64,000 nucleotides of DNA from Arthrobacter sp. M2012083 (GCF_000281065.1 NZ_AKKK01000047.1:124001-188000); one strand, 5' to 3'. Shown: positions 39,959 through 49,308, numbered from the stretch's first letter. Numbers and translations are program-made. Notes: generated by a model from the letters alone, not told the origin.

Positions 39959-41200
39959 GTGACTTACGAAGCAGCTGCAGATATCGGTATCGGGTCGAAG
40001 GCCTCCATAGCAAAGTCAGCGGTGCTGGAACGCTCCGCCGTGATTGATCTCGACGCCGTGCGGCACAACGTTCGTCAGTTTGTCGGCATCGCCTCCCCGG
40101 CAGCTGTTATGGCCGTGGTTAAGGCAGACGCTTATGGGCACGGCGCCGTGCAAGTTGCCAGGGCAGCCCTCGACGCCGGAGCGGCCTGGCTGGGTGTCGC
40201 CCACATTTCCGAGGCGCTCGCCCTGCGTGCCGCCGGAGTTGATGCCCCGCTACTCGCCTGGCTGCATACCCGCGAAAGCAACTTCCAAGCGGCAGTGGCC
40301 GCCGGCATCGACGTCGGAATTTCCGGTTGGGAACTTGAAGCCGTGGTGGCTGCAGCCCGGGAGCAGGAACGGCCGGCGCGTGTGCATCTCAAGGTGGACA
40401 CGGGGCTGGGCCGGAACGGCTGCACCATCGCAGACTGGGACCAGTTGTTGGGCCAGGCCATGGAATACCAGGATCAAGGCCTCTTGCGGGTTGTGGGCAT
40501 CTTCTCCCACCTCGCCGTTGCTGACGAACCCCAGCGCCCTGAAACCGATGATCAATTGGCTGTTTTTCGCGAAGCCCTCGCCATGGCCGAAGACGCAGGC
40601 GTGGATACCGAGGTCCGGCACATTGCCAACACGCCTGCAGCGTTGTCCCGCCCCGACTCACACTTTGACCTCGTCCGAGTGGGCCTGGGCATCTACGGAT
40701 TGTCGCCCTTCGAAGGGGCTACGTCCGCGGAACTTGGCTTGCATCCCGCAATGACGGTCCGGACTCTTCTGTCCAACTGCAAAAAGGTGCCCGAAGGCCA
40801 GGGCGTTTCCTACGGACTCCATTACCGGACCAGCCAGGAAAGCACGCTGGGCTTGGTGCCGCTCGGGTATGCAGACGGCGTCCCGCGGATTGCCACGGGA
40901 GGTCCTGTGCGGGTGGAGGGCATCAACTACCCGGTGGTTGGCAGGATTGCCATGGACCAAATGGTCATCGATCTGGGGCCGTTGTCCCCTGAAGCGGCGG
41001 CGAACCTCAAGGGCGCCGAGGCTGTCATGTTCGGCAACGGTGCCAACGGCGGGCCCACCGCCGATGATTGGGCGGCCGCGGCGGGAACCAACAACTACGA
41101 AATCGTGACGCGCATCAGCCCCAGGGTTCCACGCAGCTACGTCAATGAGATGCCCGCGCGGGCCGAAGTCAACAACGCAGCAGATGCGGCCGCGCTGTGA
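39959..41200 (+). CDS. alr: Alanine racemase
   Basis: Alr (413 residues) makes D-alanine for peptidoglycan. SPAAVMAVVKADAYGHGAVQ contains the PLP lysine; VGLGIYGLSPFEG, the catalytic tyrosine region GYADGVPR and VVGRIAMDQMVIDLG are present. The first 25 residues precede the usual family start. It begins at a GTG directly behind a -10 box. It overlaps tsaE by four bases; alr-tsaE-tsaB-rimI-tsaD is the common actinobacterial order. Confidence 0.96.
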   Translation: MTYEAAADIGIGSKASIAKSAVLERSAVIDLDAVRHNVRQFVGIASPAAVMAVVKADAYGHGAVQVARAALDAGAAWLGVAHISEALALRAAGVDAPLLAWLHTRESNFQAAVAAGIDVGISGWELEAVVAAAREQERPARVHLKVDTGLGRNGCTIADWDQLLGQAMEYQDQGLLRVVGIFSHLAVADEPQRPETDDQLAVFREALAMAEDAGVDTEVRHIANTPAALSRPDSHFDLVRVGLGIYGLSPFEGATSAELGLHPAMTVRTLLSNCKKVPEGQGVSYGLHYRTSQESTLGLVPLGYADGVPRIATGGPVRVEGINYPVVGRIAMDQMVIDLGPLSPEAAANLKGAEAVMFGNGANGGPTADDWAAAAGTNNYEIVTRISPRVPRSYVNEMPARAEVNNAADAAAL

Positions 41201-41775
41201 GCGAAGCACAGTGGGAGCGCACCCTCACGGTTTCGACGGCGGAGCAGACCCATGCGCTCGCAGCAGCTTTGGGTGGGGTGCTTGAAGCCGGAGATCTCCT
41301 GGTCCTGACCGGAGAACTGGGTGCGGGCAAGACGACGTTCACCCAAGGGCTTGGCGAGGGGCTGGGTGTCCGTGCCGGCATCATTTCGCCGACCTTTGTC
41401 CTGGTACGGATCCACCCCAATCGCGCCGATGGCCCCAGGCCCGGGGGCCCCGACCTGGTCCATGTTGACGCCTACCGCCTGGACTCGGCAGCGGAGATTG
41501 ACGACATCGATCTCGAGAACACCATGGATACAGCGGTCACCGTGGTGGAGTGGGGCCGGGACCGGGTGGAGCATCTCTCGGACAGCCGCTTGGAGGTTGA
41601 CCTTCTCAGGTCGGTTGGCGGGGAAGACACGGAAGCCACAACGGACGGCGGCGTCATGGACTTCGATACCGATGACGACGACGAACCCCGCACCATCGTG
41701 TTCCGCGGTTTCGGTCCCCGCTGGGCCGAAGCACCGCAACTCCTCGAAATTACTTCACCGGTGGAAGGCAACTGA
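41197..41775 (+). CDS. tsaE: tRNA t6A biosynthesis ATPase TsaE
   Basis: The 192-residue P-loop protein has LTGELGAGKTTFTQGLGEGL and SPTFVLVRIHPNR, with VHVDAYRLDSAAEIDDIDLE typical of TsaE (YjeE). It helps TsaB-TsaD to transfer threonylcarbamoyl to A37 of tRNAs. After about residue 150 there is an acidic insertion (FDTDDDDEP). It overlaps alr by four bases and tsaB by one. Confidence 0.94.
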   Translation: MSEAQWERTLTVSTAEQTHALAAALGGVLEAGDLLVLTGELGAGKTTFTQGLGEGLGVRAGIISPTFVLVRIHPNRADGPRPGGPDLVHVDAYRLDSAAEIDDIDLENTMDTAVTVVEWGRDRVEHLSDSRLEVDLLRSVGGEDTEATTDGGVMDFDTDDDDEPRTIVFRGFGPRWAEAPQLLEITSPVEGN

Positions 41776-42446
41776 TGCTGATACTGGCCATTGATACCTC
41801 AGCGGTTGCCAGTGCGGCCCTGATCTCGGACGATGCCATGGAAAGCGTAGTGGACTCCTTCACTACGGAAGACACCCGAAGCCACGCGGAAGTGCTGGCA
41901 CCCGGGATCGAGAAGCTCCTGGCTGGTGCCGGGGTCACCGGCGCGGACATCGATGCGATCGTCACCGGCGTGGGACCCGGCCCGTTTACCGGCCTCCGCT
42001 CCGGTATCGCGACCGCCCGCACTCTCGCCTTCGTGTGGGACAAGCCGTTGTACGGGCTCATGAGCCTGGATGCCATCGCCTTGGAAGTTGCGGAGTCCAC
42101 CGCAGCGACCCCCGAATTCCTGGTGGCGACGGATGCCCGGCGCAAAGAGGTCTATTGGGCCCGTTACACCCTGGCCGAGGGCCAGCTTCCGGAACTCGTG
42201 GACGGCCCCCATGTTGGTTTCGCTTCTGAGTTGCCCGAGTTGCCGGTGTTCGGCGCGGGAGCAGGCTTATACGCCGATGTCCTCAAGGCGGATGAAGATT
42301 TCGCAACCACCCAGCCGGATGCGGCTTCGTTGGGCCAATTCGCCCTGGCAAAGCTCACTGCCGGGCAGGCCTTGCTTGACTCAACACCTCTGTATTTGCG
42401 GGAATCGGACGCCCAGGTGCCCGGGCCCAGGAAGCGCGCACTGTGA
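41775..42446 (+). CDS. tsaB: tRNA t6A biosynthesis protein TsaB
   Basis: The 223-residue ASKHA-fold protein starts MLILAIDTSAVASAALISDD and contains IVTGVGPGPFTGLRSGIATA, the conserved N-terminal features of TsaB (YeaZ). It is the non-catalytic partner that dimerises with TsaD. Start and stop codons of tsaE and tsaB share one base. Confidence 0.94.
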   Translation: MLILAIDTSAVASAALISDDAMESVVDSFTTEDTRSHAEVLAPGIEKLLAGAGVTGADIDAIVTGVGPGPFTGLRSGIATARTLAFVWDKPLYGLMSLDAIALEVAESTAATPEFLVATDARRKEVYWARYTLAEGQLPELVDGPHVGFASELPELPVFGAGAGLYADVLKADEDFATTQPDAASLGQFALAKLTAGQALLDSTPLYLRESDAQVPGPRKRAL

Positions 42447-42459
42447 TGGGAGGGACACT

Positions 42460-42957
42460 GTGAAACTGTCACCCAAGATGGAACTCGAAGGGGTTTCCCT
42501 GCGCGAAATGACCGAGGCCGACGTCCCGGCCGTGGAGGTCCTGGAGCGCCGCTTGTTCCCCGTGGACGCGTGGCCCCTGCAGATGTTCTTCGACGAGCTG
42601 GCCCAGCCCGAGACACGGCGATACGTGGTGGCAGAGGTTGCAGGGGAGATCGTGGCTTACGCCGGATTGATGTGCATCGAGCCGATCGCGGACGTCCAGA
42701 CGATCGCCGTCGTGCCTGAATTCGAGGGCAAGGGCATTGGCTCTGCTGTCCTGGCAGAACTGATTGACGAAGCTCGGCGCCGCCGTGCGGAGGATGTCCT
42801 GCTGGAAGTCCGGGCGGACAACCCACGCGCCCAGCAACTGTACCTGCGGTTCGGCTTCGAGCAGATCCACGTCAGGCCCCGCTACTACAGGGACGGCACG
42901 GACGCCCTGATTATGCGTCTTGAATTGAACAAACCCCAAGAAGGAGCCACAGCGTGA
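42460..42957 (+). CDS. rimI: Ribosomal protein S18 alanine N-acetyltransferase-like protein
   Basis: The 165-residue GNAT protein has [20 protein letters not shown] (acetyl-CoA loop) and [20 protein letters not shown]. RimI acetylates the N-terminus of S18 in E. coli; in actinobacteria RimI-like enzymes act on several N-termini. GTG at 42460 follows GGGAGGG. It sits between tsaB and tsaD as in many genomes and overlaps tsaD by four bases. Confidence 0.9.
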   Translation: MKLSPKMELEGVSLREMTEADVPAVEVLERRLFPVDAWPLQMFFDELAQPETRRYVVAEVAGEIVAYAGLMCIEPIADVQTIAVVPEFEGKGIGSAVLAELIDEARRRRAEDVLLEVRADNPRAQQLYLRFGFEQIHVRPRYYRDGTDALIMRLELNKPQEGATA

Positions 42958-44099
42958 GCGGGCCGTATCCGGAACAGCCAAAGCAGCCGCTGGTGCTTGG
43001 CATTGAGTCATCCTGCGACGAGACCGGTGTGGGCATCGTGCGGGGGACCACCTTGCTGACCAACACGGTGTCATCGTCCATGGATGAACATGTTCGCTTT
43101 GGCGGCGTCATCCCGGAGATCGCATCACGCGCCCACTTGGATGCCTTTGTGCCCACCTTGCAGGAGTCGCTCCACGAGGCTGGCGTCACCTTGGATGATA
43201 TCGATGCCATTGCCGTCACGTCCGGTCCGGGCCTCGCAGGTGCGCTGATGGTGGGTGTTTGCGCTGCGAAGGCGCTCGCTGTCGCAACCGGCAAACCGCT
43301 CTATGCCATCAATCACCTGGTGGCGCACGTTGGCGTGGGACTGCTGGATGGCAGGGCAGCTTCGGGTGGAGCGCCCGACGCCGTTGCTGCCGCCGGCTTG
43401 GGTGCCGGGAAGCTGCCGGAGAACCTCGGAGCACTGCTGGTATCGGGTGGGCACACGGAAATCCTTCGCATCCGAAGCATCACTGACGATGTCCAGCTGC
43501 TGGGTTCAACCATCGACGACGCCGCCGGCGAAGCCTATGACAAAGTGGCCCGCATCCTCGGCCTCGGGTATCCGGGTGGGCCCGCCATCGACAAACTTGC
43601 ACGCCAAGGCAACCCCAAGTCCATCCGCTTCCCGCGCGGGCTCACCCAGCCCAAGTACATGGGCACCGCGGAGGACAAGGGCCCGCACCGCTACGACTGG
43701 TCCTTCAGCGGCCTGAAAACGGCAGTGGCCCGGTGCGTTGAGCAGTTCGAAGCCCGCGGCGAGGAAGTTCCTGTGGCAGACATCGCCGCGGCGTTCCAGG
43801 AGGCCGTGGTGGACGTTATCAGTTCAAAGGCAGTCCTGGCCTGCAAAGAGCACGGCATCACTGACGTCCTGCTGGGTGGGGGCGTTGCAGCAAACTCGAG
43901 GCTGCGGGAACTGACTGGGCAGCGCTGTACTTCCGCGGGAATCAAGCTGCATGTTCCGCCGCTGGACCTGTGCACGGATAACGGGGCCATGGTTGCCGCG
44001 CTCGGAGCGCAGCTGATCATGGCCGGCATTGCTCCCAGCGGAGTGGAGTTCGCGCCTGATTCCTCAATGCCGGTAACTACGGTGTCAGTGGCTGCCTGA
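42954..44099 (+). CDS. tsaD: tRNA N6-adenosine threonylcarbamoyltransferase TsaD
   Basis: The 381-residue catalytic subunit of t6A synthesis has [59 protein letters not shown] and [11 protein letters not shown]. The metal-binding histidines are in [11 protein letters not shown]. It is somewhat longer than the 340-residue E. coli protein owing to a Gly/Ala-rich insertion near residue 140. It begins at GTG. Confidence 0.96.
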   Translation: MSGPYPEQPKQPLVLGIESSCDETGVGIVRGTTLLTNTVSSSMDEHVRFGGVIPEIASRAHLDAFVPTLQESLHEAGVTLDDIDAIAVTSGPGLAGALMVGVCAAKALAVATGKPLYAINHLVAHVGVGLLDGRAASGGAPDAVAAAGLGAGKLPENLGALLVSGGHTEILRIRSITDDVQLLGSTIDDAAGEAYDKVARILGLGYPGGPAIDKLARQGNPKSIRFPRGLTQPKYMGTAEDKGPHRYDWSFSGLKTAVARCVEQFEARGEEVPVADIAAAFQEAVVDVISSKAVLACKEHGITDVLLGGGVAANSRLRELTGQRCTSAGIKLHVPPLDLCTDNGAMVAALGAQLIMAGIAPSGVEFAPDSSMPVTTVSVAA

Positions 44100-44109
44100 G
44101 CTGTACCAG

Positions 44110-45261
44110 CTACGCGTCAGGTCCTTTGCGCATCTGTTTCACGAGGTCCATGACCACTGCCTGCAGGTCACCGTTGTGTTCTGCGGCCACCCGGCGCTGC
44201 CGCTGGTAGCTTGCTCCGCGCTCGATGATCTTCAGGACGTCTGCCAGTTCTTCTGAGCAACCCAGCTTGGCTGCCACAGGTTCCAGCCGGGCGACGGTTT
44301 CCGCGAGGTGCTCCGTGACCAGCTGCTCGTTGCCCTGGGCATCGAGGATGATGATGGCTTCCATGCCGTAGCGTGCGGCACGCCATTTGTTCTCCTGCAC
44401 ATGCCACGGCGGCATGGTGGGGATGCTGCCACCGGCATCAAGGATGGAGGAGAACTCGTCCACCAGGCATTGGGTCAGCGCAGCAATAGCGCCTACTTCT
44501 TCAAGTGTGGCCAAGCCGTCGCAGATGCGCATCTCGATGGTGCCCAGGTTCGACACCGGCCGGATGTCCCAGCGGATTTCCGAGGTTGCGTCGATGACAC
44601 CTGTGGTGAACATGTCCTGGACGTAGGACTCGTAGGCTTCCCATGTTTCGAACTGGAAGGGAAGCCCGGCAGTGGGAAGCTGCTGGAACATGAGCGCACG
44701 TTGGGAGGCGTATCCGGTTTCTTCGCCGGCCCAGTAAGGGCTGGAGGCGGACAACGCTTGGAAGTGCGGGAAGTAGTTGACCAGGCCATCCAGAATGGGA
44801 AGGACCTTGTCCCGGCGGTCGATGCCCACATGGACGTGAACGCCGTAGATCACCATTTGGCGTCCCCACCATTGGGTCCGTTCGATCAGCTTGGCGTATC
44901 GCTCCTTGTCCGTGACGGGCTGGAGCAGGGGCGGGCTGAAGGGGTGGCTGCCTGCGCAGAAGACTTCCACACCCATGGGATCGGTGACTTCACGGACGGC
45001 GGCGAGGGAACGGCTGAGGTCCTCTTTGGCATCCTTGACGGTCTCGCAGATGCCAGTGACCAGTTCCACAGTATTGAGGAGCAGTTCGCGCTTGATATGG
45101 GGGTGTTCGTCGTCCTCGTTGAGGTCGGGGTGGTTCGCGGCGACGCCCTTCAGGACGTCGTTGGCCACGGAGACCAATTCCCCGGTGCGTGCATTGACGA
45201 GCGCCAACTCCCATTCCACACCCAGTGTCGATTGCCTGGATGGCGCAAAATCAATCTGCAC
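44110..45261 (-). CDS. Carboxylate-amine ligase / glutamate-cysteine ligase type 2 (YbdK-like)
   Basis: The 383-residue product belongs to the GCS2 family. STLGVEWELALVNARTGELV is the typical start, and GVHVHVGIDRRDKVLPILDG contains the metal/ATP-site histidines. E. coli YbdK has weak gamma-glutamylcysteine synthetase activity. The genus uses mycothiol rather than glutathione, so the true role here is uncertain; an ergothioneine EgtA-type reaction is possible but no other egt gene is adjacent. Confidence 0.85.
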   Translation of the reverse strand: MQIDFAPSRQSTLGVEWELALVNARTGELVSVANDVLKGVAANHPDLNEDDEHPHIKRELLLNTVELVTGICETVKDAKEDLSRSLAAVREVTDPMGVEVFCAGSHPFSPPLLQPVTDKERYAKLIERTQWWGRQMVIYGVHVHVGIDRRDKVLPILDGLVNYFPHFQALSASSPYWAGEETGYASQRALMFQQLPTAGLPFQFETWEAYESYVQDMFTTGVIDATSEIRWDIRPVSNLGTIEMRICDGLATLEEVGAIAALTQCLVDEFSSILDAGGSIPTMPPWHVQENKWRAARYGMEAIIILDAQGNEQLVTEHLAETVARLEPVAAKLGCSEELADVLKIIERGASYQRQRRVAAEHNGDLQAVVMDLVKQMRKGPDA

Positions 45262-45389
45262 GTAGTCCCCTCATAGTCTGTCTCAGCCGGACGCGGTTCC
45301 CCGCTGTGGGGCCGCCAGCGGTCGGATCAAGTCTAATGCAGCCGGAACATAGGTGGCTGCTGTGAGCTAGGGACGACAAGCATCATCAT

Positions 45390-45418
45390 TTGCTAATGAG
45401 AATGCTTCGCAATAGAAT
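45390..45418 (+). promoter_or_regulatory. Promoter of the CobW-like gene and rpmJ2, probably leaderless
   Basis: TTGCTA (45390-45395) and TAGAAT (45413-45418) have a 17-base spacer, and the ATG of the gene at 45425 lies seven bases after the -10 box. No separate ribosome-binding site fits, so transcription likely begins at the A of the start codon. Confidence 0.6.
45395..45413. promoter_or_regulatory. Zur-like operator
   Basis: AATGAGAATGCTTCGCAAT fits the AT-rich 9-1-9 dyad of Fur-family sites: six of nine positions of the right arm match the complement of the left. It occupies the promoter spacer. The downstream genes (CobW-like protein and zinc-free L36) are typical members of actinobacterial Zur regulons. 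Confidence 0.55.
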
Positions 45419-45424
45419 CGAGGC

Positions 45425-46576
45425 ATGCATCTCACAGTCCTCAGTTCCCTGGACAGCCAGTGCCGGGAGTCGGCCGCGGCCAGGCTCGGCCAAACGCACG
45501 CCAATTCCGTGGTGGTCCTTCACGATCTTCTGGATGGTTCCCTGGTCCTGCGGCGCGTCTATCGGAACGGCCAGCTGTTCGAACGCGAAACCACGGTATT
45601 GGAGCATGGTTGCCTTAGCTGCACCGTCAGGTTGGACGTAGTCCCGACGGCGGAACGCCTCGCCTCATGCGGCTTCGACCACGTTGTCCTGGGCCTCCCG
45701 CCCGGCGTTGCAGCAGGGATGGCCGTCACCGGGCTTCGGCGTGGATTGAGCAGCCCTGCGGCGATCGACAACGCCGTGCTGGCCCTGGACCCCGTAGACC
45801 TGGACGACCATATCTGGGATCGTCACACGCTCTTCGAATCAGGATTTACATCCATGCCCACTGATGAGCGCACCAGCGGAGAATTTCTGATCGGCGAGTT
45901 CGGGCAGGTGGACACCGTCATGGTGCACCCCGGACTGGGTGCCGCGCTGACCGGAGATCCGCGCGAAGGTTCCGCACAGTGGCTGCTGGGCGTCGAATTG
46001 CTTGGCCAGTTGGCGTCCCATGCCAGCGTTGTTGGCGCGGCTGACGACTACCGGCCGGGATGCTTCGACGACGCCGAAGCAGCGGCCCGTAACAAGCCCG
46101 GCGTCGTGCGTGTGCCCGTCAGCGATGCGGAAGGTTCCTTCCGGACGGTGCTCCATAAAGCGGGTCGACCACTGCATCCTGGACGCTTCCGTGATGCGCT
46201 TCCACAGCTGGCGGCCGGCACTCATTGGCTGCGCGGCCGCCTGTGGATTGCTTCAGCGCCTAAAACGCGGATTGCCGTTCAGGGAATCGGGCCACGTGTG
46301 TGGCTGGAAAGCACCGGAAAGTGGCTGGCCGACTCCGCTGAATCAGCGCCAGGCCTGATGCGCCCGGGAAAGGCGGGTGCCGACGTCGACTCCCTCCTTG
46401 ACTGGCATCCCGGCAATGGCGACCGCGGAACTGTCCTAGCCATCACTGGAAGGTCGGATGACATTGATCCGCAGGAAATCAGCCAGCTCTTGGACGGTTG
46501 CCAATTGACGGAGGCGGAGATGGAGCAGGATTTCGGCGTCTGGGATGACCCCCTGGAACTCAGCGACGCCCTCTAA
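45425..46576 (+). CDS. CobW/COG0523-like protein without a P-loop
   Basis: The 383-residue protein resembles the COG0523 metal chaperone GTPases in layout. The motif [17 protein letters not shown] corresponds to the metal-binding GCxCC-type loop. The C-terminal region (residues about 240-345, with [12 protein letters not shown] and [20 protein letters not shown]) resembles the CobW C-terminal domain. The N-terminus [20 protein letters not shown] has no GxxxxGKS/T Walker A box, so nucleotide binding is doubtful. It is co-directional with the zinc-free L36, 29 bases upstream of it, which points to zinc starvation. Confidence 0.75.
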   Translation: MHLTVLSSLDSQCRESAAARLGQTHANSVVVLHDLLDGSLVLRRVYRNGQLFERETTVLEHGCLSCTVRLDVVPTAERLASCGFDHVVLGLPPGVAAGMAVTGLRRGLSSPAAIDNAVLALDPVDLDDHIWDRHTLFESGFTSMPTDERTSGEFLIGEFGQVDTVMVHPGLGAALTGDPREGSAQWLLGVELLGQLASHASVVGAADDYRPGCFDDAEAAARNKPGVVRVPVSDAEGSFRTVLHKAGRPLHPGRFRDALPQLAAGTHWLRGRLWIASAPKTRIAVQGIGPRVWLESTGKWLADSAESAPGLMRPGKAGADVDSLLDWHPGNGDRGTVLAITGRSDDIDPQEISQLLDGCQLTEAEMEQDFGVWDDPLELSDAL

Positions 46577-46605
46577 ACCGAACACCCACACAAAGGAGAA
46601 TCACC

Positions 46606-46728
46606 ATGAAAGTCAGGAATTCGCTGCGTGCCCTCAAGAAGATCCCCGGTGCCCAGATCGTGCGTAGGCGGGGGCGCACCTTCGTCATCAACAAGAACAA
46701 CCCGCGGATGAAGGCGCGGCAGGGCTAA
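46606..46728 (+). CDS. rpmJ2: 50S ribosomal protein L36, zinc-free (C-) paralog
   Basis: This 40-residue protein starts [20 protein letters not shown] and ends [11 protein letters not shown]. It has the L36 fold signature but no cysteine at all, unlike the copy at 3919. In many bacteria such C- copies are repressed by Zur and replace the zinc form when zinc is scarce. AAAGGAG precedes the ATG by seven bases. Confidence 0.95.
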   Translation: MKVRNSLRALKKIPGAQIVRRRGRTFVINKNNPRMKARQG

Positions 46729-46753
46729 CAGCACGGCGTTGTTTAATGGGGGA

Positions 46754-47566
46754 ATGCCAATCCTGAACAAAGACATGTCCCTGTGCATTTCGCTTGCGGC
46801 CCGGCCCAGCAATATCGGGACCAGGTTCCACAACTATCTGTACGATCTGCTCGGCCTGAACTTTGTCTACAAGGCTTTCGCCCCCGCAGACATCACCCTC
46901 GCGGTGGCGGGCATCCGCGGCCTCCCGATCCGGGGCGCCGCGGTGTCCATGCCGTACAAGGAAGCCGTCATCCCGCTGGTTGACGTCATGGACCCCTCGG
47001 CCAAAGCCATTGATTCGGTGAACACCATCGTCAATGACCACGGTGTCCTCACCGCTTACAACACGGACTACATCGCGATCGCCAGGCTCCTCAAGGACCA
47101 CCAGGTTCCCAGCAGCCACACGGTGCTGCTCCGCGGCGCCGGCGGCATGGCCAAGGCCGTAGCCGCGGCCCTCCGGGACGCCGGATTCACCGCCGTAACC
47201 ATCGTGGCCCGCAATGAGGGCTCCGGCCGCGCGTTGGCTGATCTCTACGGCTTCGGATGGCAGGACGACGTCAACGGCTCAACCGCGGACCTCATCATCA
47301 ATGTCACTCCGCTGGGAATGGCAGGCGCGGATGAAACCGCCCAGTCCTTCGACGACGCCACTATTGCCGCCGCCCAAGTGGTGTTCGACGTCGTGGCATT
47401 GCCGTCGGAGACGCCGCTCATCACCGCTGCCCGGAGAGCCAACAAAAAGGTAATCACCGGCGCCGAAGTCATCGCTATCCAAGCCGAGGAGCAGTTCGTC
47501 CTGTACACGGGCGTGCGTCCCAGCCCCGGGCAGGTGCGTGAGGCCTCGGAGTTCTCCCGCCGCTAG
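46754..47566 (+). CDS. Shikimate dehydrogenase-like protein
   Basis: The 270-residue protein has the AroE fold. GAAVSMPYKEAVIPL holds the catalytic lysine region, YNTDYIAIARLL the conserved Asp, and VLLRGAGGMAKAVAAALRDA the NADP loop. The usual N-terminal substrate motif SxSxxxHN is altered to PSNIGTRFHN, so the substrate may not be shikimate. The start is uncertain between ATG 46754 and 46775; TTTAAT (46742-46747) stands seven bases before the former. Confidence 0.8.
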   Translation: MPILNKDMSLCISLAARPSNIGTRFHNYLYDLLGLNFVYKAFAPADITLAVAGIRGLPIRGAAVSMPYKEAVIPLVDVMDPSAKAIDSVNTIVNDHGVLTAYNTDYIAIARLLKDHQVPSSHTVLLRGAGGMAKAVAAALRDAGFTAVTIVARNEGSGRALADLYGFGWQDDVNGSTADLIINVTPLGMAGADETAQSFDDATIAAAQVVFDVVALPSETPLITAARRANKKVITGAEVIAIQAEEQFVLYTGVRPSPGQVREASEFSRR

Positions 47567-47579
47567 CTCTTGTGACGCA

Positions 47580-48809
47580 TCAGGCCGCCACTGGCTCCAC
47601 GACAACAGCCACTCTTTCCTCGCCGATCCTGGTGAGGACCAGAGTGGCTGTTTTCGCATCCTTGCCCTTGACGGGCTTGGCGGGAAGCAGTTGCTTGCGC
47701 AACTCTTCCGGGGTCACTGCCGTGCCGCGCTTCTTGATATCCAGGACCGTGATGCCGTTGCTCTTCACCCACGCCTTGAGCGACTTGACGTTGTAGGGCA
47801 TCACCTCAAGCACTTTGTAAGCACGGGCGAACGGGGTGTCGTGCAGCTCAGGGGCGCAGATGTAGGCGATGTGTTCGTCCACCAGATGCCCACCCAGCCG
47901 TTCGGCGACGTCGGCCACCAGTCCTGCGCGGATCACGGCACCATCGGGTTCGTAGAGGAAGCCCTCAACAGGCCCGACGGCGGCTACCGGACCGCCGTCG
48001 AAATCCGCGCCGCTGGTGATTTCAGCGGCACCCTTGCTGCCGATAACCAGCGCCGCGCGACGCACGCCCGGGCGGGCCACTGCGTTGAACCACAAGGTCA
48101 CTTCGGTAACGTCGCCGCCCACTGAGACCCACTGGGCTTCGCAGCCGGAGGGAACGGAATCGTGGGGGATGCCGGGTCCCATCTTGACGCCGATGGCCCG
48201 CCCCGTGGCTGTCAGGCGCTCCACGAAGGACAGTGGGGGAGAGAAAGCTTCAGGGTCCCAGATCCGCTTGGTGCCGGAGGTGGACGTTATTCGACGTGCA
48301 GGATCCAACCACACGCCGTCCATGCCGTCCAGCTCCACGGAGGTTGCATCCGCATGGACAACGGTGGCGTGGGGGAAGGGCATGAGGTTGATCGTGGCGC
48401 AGGCGGCAGTGGTTTCATCCATCTCAACGGCGGTCACCGAAATGTCCATGGAAGCCAATGCCATGGAATCGGCACCAAGGCCGCAGCCGAGGTCGGCAAC
48501 GTGGGAGATTCCGGCCTTCGCGAAACGCTCGGCGTGCCGTGCGGCGACGTTCAAGCGCGTTGCCTGCTCCAGTCCCGCTTGAGTGAAAAGCATCTGCCGG
48601 GCGAACTCGCCGAACTTGGCCTCGGCACGTGTCCGCAGGCGGGATTGCGTGAGGACCGCGGCCACGAGTTCGGGGGAGTGGCCCGCTTTCCGGAGCTCGG
48701 CATTGACGCTGAACGAATCGGCTTCCCGGTAGGGCCCCAAGGAGGCAAGAAGTTCCCATCCTTCAGTTGTCAGCAAGGGCGCGATCTGTTCCTGCGGTGC
48801 GTGAGGCAT
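47580..48809 (-). CDS. Class I SAM-dependent methyltransferase with THUMP-like domain
   Basis: The 409-residue product has a Rossmann methyltransferase core: ISHVADLGCGLGADSMALAS is the SAM-binding loop, ISVTAVEMDETTAACATINL follows, and VWLDPARR is a catalytic-type motif (D/N-P-x-R). The N-terminal helical region and C-terminal THUMP-like domain are found in a family of actinobacterial proteins of unknown substrate, possibly RNA. It is convergent with the AroE-like gene. Confidence 0.82.
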   Translation of the reverse strand: MPHAPQEQIAPLLTTEGWELLASLGPYREADSFSVNAELRKAGHSPELVAAVLTQSRLRTRAEAKFGEFARQMLFTQAGLEQATRLNVAARHAERFAKAGISHVADLGCGLGADSMALASMDISVTAVEMDETTAACATINLMPFPHATVVHADATSVELDGMDGVWLDPARRITSTSGTKRIWDPEAFSPPLSFVERLTATGRAIGVKMGPGIPHDSVPSGCEAQWVSVGGDVTEVTLWFNAVARPGVRRAALVIGSKGAAEITSGADFDGGPVAAVGPVEGFLYEPDGAVIRAGLVADVAERLGGHLVDEHIAYICAPELHDTPFARAYKVLEVMPYNVKSLKAWVKSNGITVLDIKKRGTAVTPEELRKQLLPAKPVKGKDAKTATLVLTRIGEERVAVVVEPVAA

Positions 48810-48876
48810 GGGATCAAGCCTAACGGCGCGGTGCTTGACAACGTGACCGGCGGATCAGCCCGATAGGGTTGTTTTC

Positions 48877-49239
48877 ATGGAAGACAACGCAGCCCCGCAT
48901 CACTCCACCATGACAAAGTTCGCTCGTCCGGCCCTGATAGCGGGGGCAGTGATCGCGGTGGTTTGCGTCGGCCTGCTAATCATTATCTTCGCGCTGGATT
49001 CCTTCAATGCCGCCACCTACTCCGTCGCCGGCAAGAGCGTTAACGACGCCACCGAAGAAGCGCGGGGCATCCGCGAACTCTACAGCGGCGCCAGAACCGG
49101 TGGAATCATCACCTTGGTGATCTCCGGCGTCGTAGCTATTGCCGCTGCCGTAGTGCTGTATCTGAACCGCGGCAATACTCCGTTGGACGAGGACGACGAC
49201 GGCGAAGACTACGACCTGGACGACCTCACCGGCCGGTGA
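48877..49239 (+). CDS. Small two-helix membrane protein, unknown function
   Basis: The 120-residue product has two hydrophobic helices (ALIAGAVIAVVCVGLLIIIF, about residues 14-34; IITLVISGVVAIAAAVVLYL, about 70-90) joined by a hydrophilic loop, and an acidic tail (LDEDDDGEDYDLDDLTGR). I do not recognise the family. It lies divergently from the methyltransferase. TAGGGT (48864-48869) ends seven bases before its ATG and there is no ribosome-binding site, so it may be leaderless. Confidence 0.75.
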   Translation: MEDNAAPHHSTMTKFARPALIAGAVIAVVCVGLLIIIFALDSFNAATYSVAGKSVNDATEEARGIRELYSGARTGGIITLVISGVVAIAAAVVLYLNRGNTPLDEDDDGEDYDLDDLTGR

Positions 49240-49263
49240 CGGAGGTTCACTCATGACGAAATT

Positions 49264-49290
49264 CTGGCACTCGCCTTGACCGAGTGCTAA
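49264..49290. promoter_or_regulatory. CIRCE-like operator 1 (HrcA)
   Basis: CTGGCACTC (49264-49272), nine bases, then GAGTGCTAA (49282-49290). The right arm is perfect and the left matches the CIRCE arm at seven of nine positions. It covers the -35 box of the groES promoter. Confidence 0.75.
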
Positions 49291-49304
49291 CGCTTACATA
49301 GAGT
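49276..49304 (+). promoter_or_regulatory. groESL promoter
   Basis: TTGACC (49276-49281) and TAGAGT (49299-49304) with a 17-base spacer. The expected start point near 49311 lies within the second CIRCE element. Confidence 0.7.
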
Positions 49305-49308
49305 CTTG

